A stretch of 64,000 bases of DNA from Arcuatula senhousia (taxonomy: Eukaryota > Mollusca > Bivalvia > Mytilida > Mytilidae): contig OZ020308.1 of the NCBI GenBank assembly GCA_963971305.1, forward strand, positions 29,107,275 to 29,171,274, in the 5' to 3' direction. Position 1 is the first letter of the stretch. Each line of letters starts with the position of its first letter. The notes under the pieces are model-generated. The model saw only the letters and a program-made list of their open reading frames with translations, was not told the origin of the DNA and ran no database searches. Below are positions 49,801 to 61,800 of this stretch, piece by piece. Position numbers and translations under genes: made by a program.

Positions 49801-52800
49801 CAGCCAAATATGAATTGTCAAATACTTTGGACACATGCAGCCCATGGTGGACTGACAAAACTTTTCGATACATGCATTCTTTGGGGGACTTTGAATTGCA
49901 TATTTGAATTTTGTTTACACATTTATGTAGTCTATTCAAACCTTCAAGGAAAACTCATTATGCGATTTTGGTCCCTTTGACTTTAATTTCCCCAAATTGG
50001 TAAGAGATATTGCTAACCTGAATGGAAAATGATGGCATGGTTTTTACAAGTATTCCAATGAAAAAAAGATTTTCGAAATTGGACCACAAATAAAAAAGTC
50101 ATTTTTTGGGGGTGTGACCCCTTTTTGACCCCTGATAGCAATGTAACGGTACAATTTACTTCAAAACTGTCGTTACATTATCCTGACAGAATTTACCAAG
50201 GATTTCAATAAAAAAAAATGACAAATTGTATGAAAGAAAATGTTATACGGAGTTTTGTCTTAACATCCAGTTTCCCCCTTTTGGTCCCTTTTCTTTAAAA
50301 TGGTTGGGGCAGAAATCCCTTAATACATGAGGAAACTTTCTCTAGTGGTTAGAGACATCATTTTAAAGCAATGTAACAATTGGTCAGCCGATTACATTTT
50401 TTTTTTATAAAACCATTTGCCAAGACAAACTCTCATAATTGTCGTTTTTGGCCCCTTTGACCCCTAAATTCCCGAAAACGGTATGAGATATTGCAAATCT
50501 AATTGAAAAACACAGGCAGGAATTTTTACACGGATTCCAATAAAAAAGTCGATTTTTTGGGTGTGGCCCTTTTTTGACCCCTTATAGCAATGTAACGGTA
50601 CAAGATACACCAAAACTGTTGTTACATTTTGTTGACAGAATTTATTGAGAAATACAATAAAAAAGAAATGATCAAAATCAGATGAAAATTAAACATTCTA
50701 TAGACGTTTTGTCAATATACCCATTTTTGGCCCCTTTGGCCCTTTTTTCTTAAACAGTAGGGGTCAAAAACCCCAAATGCAATACCAACCTTCCTTTAGT
50801 AGTTATAAACATCATATCCAAATCTTATAACAGTTGGTTAACTACAACTAAAGTTATCGCACGGAAACCAAAGTGTCTACAGACGACGACAACGACGACC
50901 ACAACGACATCGCCATTACATAATACGATCGCAAAAAAATTGCGGTCGTATAAAAAGGCTGCAATGGGGTGCTGTAAAATGGAACAGTTATGATGATATT
51001 AATATCTGTTGTTCTTAAGGTTCATCAGGCATGTCAGGACAGTTTGAACTTTTTTTGAGGAAAATCTTAGTTTATGTACAGCTCAAACGGCATATTATCA
51101 GGACAAGTAAAGTAAAGTAGGACCTAGATATGGACACACCTTATTACATTGACACATTTATTTAGTTGAAGATAGCAGGGTTTTTTTGCGTTAAAAAGGC
51201 ATTTCAATAAGAACAAACTATCCCAATAGTGACCGTCAACTGACATGTTGGTGACAAATGTCGCATGAGATTATAGGCCACCTGTACGGATGCAAGTGGT
51301 ATTAACCTAAAATCGACTGTGTAAAAAAATCAAAACTTAAAAGTAAAAGAATTAATCATCAAAATATTAATAAAAATGAATAAGAAATTAATATATCTAG
51401 GTCCTGCTACGGTTTATTTTTGAATGTTACATGTACAGTTTGCTGTACATATACTGAAAACCCAATCTAAAATTAATGATGTAAACGTATACATGAACCT
51501 TAATCTGTTTAGAATTATCATTTTCATTTGGTAGATATCTAGGTCAAAATTGTGTTTTGAACCATGCACCTTAAATGTGCACATCTGTCGGATCACGTCA
51601 TAGGCTTAACCGTAAAGTATTTTAAAATCAATTGTTATAAAAAATAATTACCTTATCTTAAGATGATATTGTCATCAAATTCTTCAATCTATGCTATAAC
51701 TGTAATAGAGGCCGGGTTATCTTTTTAATTGAATCTATCCATTTTAGCGTGTAAACAAAGGTTATTAGCAAACTAGTTAACATACAGACTTGCATAAGAC
51801 AATGATATTTAAGGTCATTCCCAATACAATTTTGGCCTAGAAATCGACCAAATAAATAGTGTTAATTTTACTAAAAGAACACAAATTTCTACCAAATATA
51901 ATTGTAAATATGAAATATCGTTTTAATGAATGCATTACATTTGAGTTCTTAATATTTATTTTCAAAAGTTTGCCATCTTTTTGGTACAATTGCAGATTCT
52001 ATTAACATCTTCAACCCAAACTAATAACGTCCTTCAATTATTAAATCCATGATCTAAAGCAAATGCTTTTCGAAATTTTTGAAAACGGCTTCAATAAAAA
52101 ATTACTTGAATTGAAATTACTCAATGTGTAATACACGTGTATTGTTATGAAGAAATGGGCTGAATTGTAGTACAGTAGTATGAAAAGGAATGATTTTAGT
52201 GAGCATAGCAGATGCGAGCCCTACGGCATCATGCATGTTTTGAGATGTGCCAGAAATATACTGACAAGAAAACCGGAACACGTCTACTTTTACGCAGCAA
52301 ACAAATAATAGGCACGGCGTAAAAAAATCAACCCTTATAATAAAAAATAATTAAAAAAATAAAATAGAAATGAAAAACCAGTGATAAAACCCTCATTCAT
52401 CAACTTGTTTATTTTTACACAAAGATTTTTTATTTAAACACCACTTGGTCTTTTCCCCTCAAAAACGAATTCCCGGAAATTACCAAGCTAGCTTTGGGCA
52501 ACTGTATAAATCGTCCCATTAACTTGTCGTCACCTAATTCATGATAATGACCAATCTTTGTTTAATCTTATGTAAGATAAAGAAATGCATAAATTAACTG
52601 AATAAAATCTAATCACAGCCTTGCAGTGACAGCGATTTATTAGTTATGTGTAATAATAAAAGGGTCTTACATGTACCTGGAAATGAAGGTTGTGTCTCAT
52701 CACATATGTTTCACTCACTTTCCTCAATCCAGCATGATATTTTTTACTTATTAATAAACTTTTTTCCGCATGGTTTCTAAATGAACCTCCTGTTACCAAT

Positions 52801-55800
52801 AGACGATCTTCCAATTTCGATTTTTTTGGTAATTGTCGAAATCTTACCTCAAATTACTGGATAACTGATTCGTGGGGTTGCCGACGTCATTTGCGCGTAA
52901 AAGGGAATTTTTAAATTTCATTATTTAAGTGTAAATGAATAGACCAATCGCGAGTTAATCCATTCCGGAACATTCCGGATATTAGAATGTCCAAATGTCA
53001 AAGGTCAACTGAGGTAAGATCTGACGTCAGAACATTGGGAGCAATGGAAGCAACATGTTTATCGATTTATTTTAGGAAAATTTGAAACAAAATTGAATAA
53101 AAAGTTTTGTTCGTCAATTTGTAATGGTTAAAGAAATATAAAAACAAACATTTCCAAGGGATTGGAGAGAAAGGACAAGGTTTCCCTGTTTGATTTATCA
53201 CAGAGTAGGTACAAGTTTTCCAGTAAAATCGAGGTAAAATGGCGGCTATTTTGGAACTCGCGATCCGGGTATTGGTTTTTGTGTAAATTCTAAATTTATG
53301 TAAATTCTAAAACCTAAGGTTAAACTCCCTCCATCGTAGTTTTGCCCTTAGCATTATTAATTTTGATTTCGTTTGGCTTAATGCATTTTGGACATCTTTT
53401 GAATTGTTGATTTCCTTTGTTTGGGTTCTAGTGCTGCTGATGAGGAATAATTTTCCGAAATGGCCATACAGCTCATAAAAATTAATTGCAGTTGGAGCTA
53501 ACATATGTGTTGTAGTCTCATGTTCATTTACTCCATATCCTTTCTTAAATTATTGAAAGGACCCTCCGAGTGAAACAAATTAATTCATTTCATGTTTGAT
53601 TGTTTTCCATTAAAAAACACATTTAATAGATTGATAGAATAATTCAGTCCCTGCGCTCTCTTCTAAAAAAGCCGCCATTTTACCCCCATTGACCTCTTGT
53701 GACCCCTACTCTAACATCCGGAACGTTCTGGAATGGCACTTTTGGAAGATCGTCTATACTACAAATTTAACACTGATACCAGAAAACCTCGCTAAACCTG
53801 ACAGAATCTGAATGTTGTTGGTCTGCTGAACTAGCGTGAAATACTTTGATAAGGAAATGACGTCACGGAGCCCATTAGGGATATTTCGTCCCCGCTACAT
53901 GTCGTCCCAGAATTTTACAGGGATTAATTATTTGCACAAATCACTGAATTTTTAATAGATATTTTAACAACAATATGATTCGTGTGGGGTTGGGTCTATT
54001 TAATTCCTTTTCAAACACACGAATAAAAAATAATTTAAATGTTCGATGCTCGCTAAGAATGCATGTTGTTGGTCTGATGAACTAGCTAGAAATACTTTGA
54101 TAAGGAAATGACGTCACGGAGCCCATTAGGGATATTTCGTCCCCGCTACATGTCCCAGAATTTTACAGGGATTAATCATTTGCACAAATCACTGAATTTT
54201 TAATAGCTATTTTAACAACAATATGATTCGGGTGGGGTTGGATCTATTTAATTCCTTTTCAAACACACGAATAAAAAATAATTTAAATGTTCGATGCTCG
54301 CTAAGAATGCATGTTGTTGGTCTGATGAACTAGCGTGAAATACTTTGATAAGGAAATGACGTCACGGAGTCCATAAAGGGATAATTTCGTCCCCGCTACA
54401 TGTCGTCCCAGAATGTTACAGGGATTAATTATTTGCACAAATGACTGAATTTTTAATAGATATTTTAACAACAATATGATTCGGGTGGGGTTGGGTCTAT
54501 TTAATTCCTTTTTGCACACACGGATAAAAAATAATATAAATGTTCGATGCTCGCTAAGAATGCAGAACCTTAATCACTTTATTCAAATATGTTGTTCATG
54601 TTAAGAATTAATCAAATTATGGTGTAAAAATCAAATAAGGATAATAATGTAAACTGTCATCTGTATCTAAAATGTTTAATCACATGCAATGTCATCGAAC
54701 CTTTCATCTGAGTTTTTCATTTATCTATTTAGTTATTTATCTATTTAAGAGATATACTATCATTATTTATTTATTTATTTATTTATTTATATTGATTGAT
54801 TTATTGATTTATTGATTTATTTATTTATCATTACCATAATTATGTATTTACTTCATATACTTGTATTATTTTATATCCTTTTTGCCTTAGCATGTACATG
54901 TACATATGTTTAACCTATTAATATTGTGTAATCTCTTTTATGAAGGAAATTATGATTGATTAATTGATTGATTGTTCTCCCAAATGATGGCGTGTTTGAT
55001 TTGTGTACTCATGAAATTTTAGAAACTAAAGTTTTTTTGTTGGGGTCATTTTTTTTTAAATTCCAAAACGCCTTTGTTTTATAAATTAGATTCGATAATT
55101 GAAGGACGCATTTAGTTAAGCTTGAAATTGTAAGTAGTAAATTTTGCTAGATATACCAAAGGATTGAAATCTTTCGACCCGGAATAAAGCTTTTTAATGG
55201 ATTTTTTTTTTTAAATTACGGATAAAATGCATTTTTCAAAGAATGATATTTCATATCATTTGGTCGATATCTAGGTCAGAATGGTGTTTTGAACCACCCT
55301 AACAGTCTAGAATATTTAAAAAAAATCATCGGAATTTCTTTTTAAAAAACGATTAACAAATATCATATTATCCTTAAGGATGGTCACTCCTGAACTTTTT
55401 TTTATCAAACTTTTTATAATTTATGGTGTAAATGATTAATAGTTGTCCACTTTATCAAATTACAAAAAGAAAACCAGAAGTCTGTGTGCTCGTTTCCGAG
55501 GTATATGACGTCAAAATTTGGCGGGAATTAGAATCCTCTAGATTTTACACTACTTTAACATTGGGACTTTATTGGCCTTAAAAACCATAAAGTTGTATCA
55601 AGAATTTTACTAAATTTTATACAGTTTGTTTTTAAGGTTTATATATTCAGAAATATTCCGTTGATAAATTTCTTGTGGATAGGAAAAAACGAGTTGAACC
55701 TGAAAGGGGAAAATAACACAATTTTAAAATAGAGGTAAAATTTACTGTAAAATAGTGTTCCTCGCGGGAGCTTTTAAACGATATACAACAAACCTATGTT

Positions 55801-58800
55801 TATGGTCTAGTTCGATCACCAACAATAATAGAACTTTGGTCGCCTCTCTGCACCATGTGCACATGTCTGGTTAACAAAATTATCGAACACATTTCAGCAG
55901 AAGTCTGGTCGAATTAAATGGTCTTATACCGATTTCTAACTTTTATTCAAATGGGTCCAACCCTACCACGGACGATTAAATTGTACTCCACACCCTACGG
56001 TAAAGTCTGATCCCTGAAGGGGTGCTGTTCTGTACATACTTCCCTCGGAAAATTACACGCGAAACTTTTAGCGGGAATCTTTTCTAAAAAAACGAATATG
56101 ACGTCAGGGGTATCAAAATGACCGAAGAGATCCAAGCTGGCGGACCGGAAGCGGATCTGACTTCATAGACATGCGCACCTTTTCCTAATCTTCGATCATC
56201 CTGAGAATAAATAAGAGCTTTCGACTTCCCTACTAATATGGCGTAGGCTTTAGCCTAAAATCGGACGAAGTCAGTCAAAAATAATAAAAATAAATATTTG
56301 AATAATTATATGTCAATGATTAAAAGCCCTTTCTTTTATTTTAGTCTTAGATTTAAATCACCCCGGACAATCATATTACATTTGCATTCTTGTTAAAATA
56401 TACATTTGATCAGTAATTATGCAAATACCATCCAAATATTTGTGGACAACACTAAGCGGGGACGAATTAACTTCTTCATGACGTCATTTCCCTGTCAGAG
56501 AATTTCGCGCTTCAGTAGACAACAAACAAAATGTCAACATTCATTCAGCCAGGTTTTGAAGATTTTCGGTGTCAGTATTTAATCATCTCGGTCGTATTGA
56601 CATCAGGAGATCGATTTAGAAACCTGGCGGAAAATAACGGCATGAAGGTTTGACATGTGAGGATATCACGCAGGATTGAAAACTTCCAAGGATACATCCC
56701 AGCATCTGAGGTAGGACCCTTTCTTTACTATCTTAAATTTTGTTTTGTCATAGGCTGAGATTAGCTAAATCAGTGCAAGGCTCATTTGTGATCATGGTGC
56801 ATTATTGTTCGTATGTAAACATTCCCATATTGATTACGTTGACATGGTGTCATGTTGTTATAGGTGACGTCATTTAGTAATGTTTTAGTCTGCCGTCATG
56901 TAAACACGTCGCCATATTGGAATCCGTTGTTATGGTGTTTTTTGTAGGTCACTGACCAACGTTTCGAATAAAGTTTTTATTTCGCCCAAAAAAACTTGAA
57001 AAAAAATCGTTTGAAAATTTAATTGGTTTAGAAATTATATTTTGGCTTCGCCACAACATAATTTCTTTTTAGTTTCTTATGCGAAAACACAGCTAAAGCT
57101 GGCCTTCGGGGGATTATGGGATTGATTTACAAATGCTACATCCGGTTTGCAGCATTAATACACTTGTCATGTGACCTATATTCTACACTTAGTCGGACTT
57201 CGTCCGATACTAATACAGACTTATCGAAATGGCAAGATTTTTTTAATCTTATCTGACATAAAGCCATCTTTTATTTCTATACATTCAACTTTAAACTTGA
57301 CAAAATCATGACATTTACTTTTTAATTTAAGATTTTATTTTTAGTGAATGTGTGTAATATTCCCTAAAATATAACTTATCTCATGCAATTACTGGTGAAA
57401 ATAAGTTATTTCAAATTATTGATAAACCCTAAAGGAATTCCACGAAAGTCCTGATTTTCAGTAATTTCATGAAATTCCAAATTAGATATCATTTATGTCA
57501 ACCTTTGAATGCTTCTTCTGCGGAAATCACGGAACAAAGATACGATTTTCACGAAGGACACTGCTTTAAATGATACGATTTTCACGGAACATTTAAATTT
57601 CTGTGAAACGGAATTTTTTTTCAGTTTTGGGGTATGAATATCGTTTTAGTTAATTACCATAACATTTTTTGTATGTCTGTACTTGTTCTAGGCATTTCCA
57701 CATAACACAAGTTACAACATTCAGATTTGTATTATTTGTTAGATTATATTCATCTGAAAAGTAAAGTATTGAATGGCGTCTTTGTGTCTTTATAAAGATC
57801 TATTACAAACGTGAGGGCCGTCAACTTCCCCTTCTTATGTAGCAATATTCCGTCCGCTCCAGCTTATTCGCTATTCCAAAGCTTGTGTGGAAATGCATCG
57901 ATTTCATTGGTAGAGCGTCAGGTTTGTTTTTACAAAAAAAAATATGACAGACATCATAAACTCATTAATTGCTAGACCTTATCTCTAAAATGAGGAATGA
58001 GTGCAGATGTTGAATTGTCGTAGAGCTTTGTTGTTTTTTCTTCCTTAACCTGAATTGACGCGCTGAATTGACGATTGTAAGTGTAAAAATTGATCCTCCT
58101 TCTACACAATGTACTATGGGCATTAAGACATTTATCGTTGGGGAAAGTGGGCTCTACTTGGATTCCATAATTCTAAGTTAAATACTAAATAAACTAATTT
58201 TAGTAAATTATACATTTATATATATATATGAGAGTAGCATAGTTGCAAAATTTGTTTTGCAAGAAAGATATCCAAAACAATTTAAGTAAAAAAATTCTTG
58301 GCACTGCGTAATTCAAAAATTTCTCACTGCATCACTTAGCAAAATGGTTAATATGCAATGGTTGAAATTATTTCAGTCCAAGAAAGTTTCCCTTACATTG
58401 CAAAGTAGCGTCTTTCAAAAATATTAATCAACACACTTTCATTTCGATAGAAGTTTAATGAAACTCCTGATCGACAACAAAATAAAGTTTTTTAATAGAA
58501 ACGCAGAACTCTTATTAGACTTTCATTCACCTATTATTGATATCTTAAAGAAAGTTAGTCTTGACCATTTCTGTAAATCACTTAGCAAAATGGTTGATAG
58601 TCAATGGTTGAAATTTTTTGGTGATATTTACGTAAAATTATTCAATGTTATCTTTGACTCTATAAATAAAGCCTATATACAAAAACAAAGGAGATAAATT
58701 TATGTGATTCTAAAAACTATCGACCAATCACCATTGTAAGTTGTTTTGGGAAACTTTTCACATCCGTATTAAATGAGAGACTTAAATTTTATTCTGAAGA

Positions 58801-61800
58801 AATATCACTTATCAATGAAAACCAACATGGATTTAGAGAAGGATATTCGACAGTAGATTGTGCCTTTGTTTTGAATTCACTAAGAGGACTAGTTGAGTCT
58901 TAGGAAATGTAAATTATTTTGTGCATTTATAGACCTTGAAAAGGCGTTCGATACAGTTGACAGAAGCTCTTTATGGTCAAAAATGATATTGAAAGATATC
59001 AATGGAAAATGTTCCAGACCATTTAAAACATGTATCAAATTATAAAATCATGCCTCAAATACAATGGTCAAACATCAGATTATTTCGCGTGTGAAACTAT
59101 AGTCAGACAAGGGGAAAATCTCTCACCTTACCTTTTTTCGTTATACCTGAACGATCTAGAAGATTTTCTCCTTTCACAAGGAACACAAGGATAAACAACA
59201 GTCAGCAAAGATCTTGAAGTCATTGTAATCTACCTAAAGCTTCTTCTGCTTCTTTATGCAGATGACGCAGTACTAATGGCAGAGTCAGAACGAGATTTAC
59301 AAAAAGCATTGGATAAATTCCGAGATTACTGTAACGTATGGAAACTAAAAGTAAATACTGCAAAAACCAAAGTTATGATTTTCTCTAAAGGAAGAAAGTT
59401 AAAACAAAATTCGATAAAATATAACAACAAACCACTCGAAATAGTAGATTCGTTCAACTACCTGGGTATAACCTTTTCAAGGTCTGGAACTTTTAAACAG
59501 TGTAAACTACAGCTTGCCAAAAAGCAACAGGGCATCAATATTCCAATGAAAGAGGAACATAGTTACCATATTTGTACTGGATACCTAAACTTCACAAAAA
59601 TCCGTACAAAGAAAGGTATATTGCTGGATCTTCATCATGTTCAACTACAGAGCTGTCCGTTCATTTAACTAAAATCTTGTCTGCTGTCAAACAAGGTCAA
59701 CAAGCATACTGTGACACTATTTATAATCGTAGTGAAATTAACCATATGTGGATTTTGAAAAACTCAAAAGATTTGTTAGATCATTTTAAATCTAGATCAT
59801 TTTCTGAGGTTCACTCTTTGAAAACGTTCGATTTTTCAACTTTATACACTACCTTGCCACACGAAAAAGTAAAATGTCGCCTGAAAAAACTTCTCGAAAA
59901 AGCCTTTTCAAACTCAAGGAATTTTGTTGTTTTGGGTTATAATTCTACATTCTTTTCCAAAACATCTTTCAAAGATAAAATTTGTTACACACTGGAACAA
60001 GTTTGCAGTATGCTTGATTTCCTCATTGACAACATATTTGTCACCTTCGGAGGAGAGATTTTTCAACAACAAATCGGCATTCCAATGGGCACAAACTGTG
60101 CTCCTCTCCTCGCCGATTTGTTTTTATACTCTTACGAGACTGAATTTCTTCAGGGACTCGTAAAGAACAAGAAGATGAAAGAGGCAAGGTAATTTAATCT
60201 TACATTCAGATATATTGATGATGTCCTTTCTGTCAATAACACTTCATTTGGTAGTTGGATTCCTTCAATATATCCTCCGGAATCGGAGGTTAAAGAGACC
60301 ACCGAATCTAATTGCTTCTCGTCTTTCTTGGATTTGCACCTCGAATTTGACCCAGGTGGTCATCTCAGTACAAAAATTTACGATAAACGAGACGATTTTA
60401 ATTTTCAAATTATTAATTTCCTAATCTACAGAGCAATATACCCACTTCTCCTGCATACGGTGTTTATATTTCTCAACTTATTCGATATGCCAGAGCTTGC
60501 ACACATTTCACAGATTTTTTGATCAGACACCGGTTTCTTCGTGACCGACTTTTGAAGCAGGGCTATAAGAAAATACGTCTCATACGATCACTAAAAATTC
60601 TTTCTTCGTTGTCAGCCACTAGTAGAAAAGTTCAAAATTGAGTTAAAAGATATGATAGTGACCAAATCATACCTGTACGTGTTTGTAAAAAAAAATGAGT
60701 ATCCTATTATTTAATAAATAATAATTCAGACTATTTATGATTTTTTGGGGTTTAATTAATTGTTAATTTTACTTATTAACAGTCATGCATGTACGTTACA
60801 AATTATACAGTTACGTTTACGGAAAAATAAAATCAGCCTTAATCAAATGGAAAAGAGAAGGCTTCTTAAATTAGATGTAACTAATAGCATTGCTACCAAT
60901 TTGTGTCTGCTCTTTGTTGGCATTTATACAGCAAATAAATAACTATCAAAAGTTTTCACAAGTTAAACTTGATCATAAGTACAGGAAATGGAATCATTTG
61001 CATTTATTGTACAACAGATTCGCGAAAATTGTATCAAAGCTCCGTGAAAATTGTACTATTTTATTTTTCCGCTCCGTGATTTTCGTATCATATTTTTTGT
61101 ACACAGACCTCTTGGAATCTGTTGTCACAAAGCCCGTGGGCTACATTGAGGGTTGCACGGGATACTGTTAACAAAGGGTATTTCGGATCATATGAAGAAC
61201 ATATAATATGCAAAAGCGAACAAAATGTATTTAATCTACTACAGGAATTGATGGTTTGAACATGTTGTCGAAGTCGAAAATCACTTTATCAACTTGTTTA
61301 TTTAAGAACTGATCGTTCACATATTTTTGTTTTATTACTTAGAACGTGGCCCAATATATATTCAGTTGACAACAACGTACGTGTCAGCTATAAATTATCA
61401 TGAAAAAAAATATATAAGAAAATTTGGCACCTACCGTCATTTCGAAATTTCCAGATTGCTCCTTGAAAATTGTATCGCTCCGTATCGGAAGTCCCGATGT
61501 GTTTTTTAAATTCAAATATGTCTATTTTACTTTGTCGAGCGTGTTTGACCATAAGTTTGCATTTGGTCGAAAAATAAGATATTTTTTCAGAGCTATACCA
61601 AATTAATAAAAAGTTTCAAATACAAGTATCACTGAAGAAACAAAGAAAACATTTAGAAAAAAAAATGGCCTCGGCCCCTGTCGCTATTTTGATTTTTCAA
61701 GTTTGATATTTGTTTTGTAGCGTTTTGTTTGATTGACTTTTGGGGTGAAATGCTAGCAAGATTTCTGAAGTTAAATATGATCAATATGTTTCTCACCTGA

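Larger units (their letters stand above)
43709..52023. repeat. 8,315-bp tandem duplication, copy 2
   Basis: Second copy of 35394-43708, starting after CCAAACTA with TATATAT and running to CCAAACTA at 52023, where unique sequence resumes. It carries a partial foldback right arm (to 44923, with TGTGATAAG at 44924-44932) and copies of every other element of copy 1. Confidence 0.97.
52196..54575 (-). mobile_element. Hairpin-ended element, family G, copy 2 (inverted, interrupted)
   Basis: On the minus strand the tag-like TTAGCGAGCATCGAA lies near 54550. The body then runs down to the tail GAGGGCTCGCATCTGC-like sequence at 52200-52225, in the same order as 22570-23545. It is interrupted by the element 52801-53755. 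The head end is amplified as three direct units of 248-251 bp (starting near 53813, 54064 and 54312), each with the TGACGTCA motif. Confidence 0.7.
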
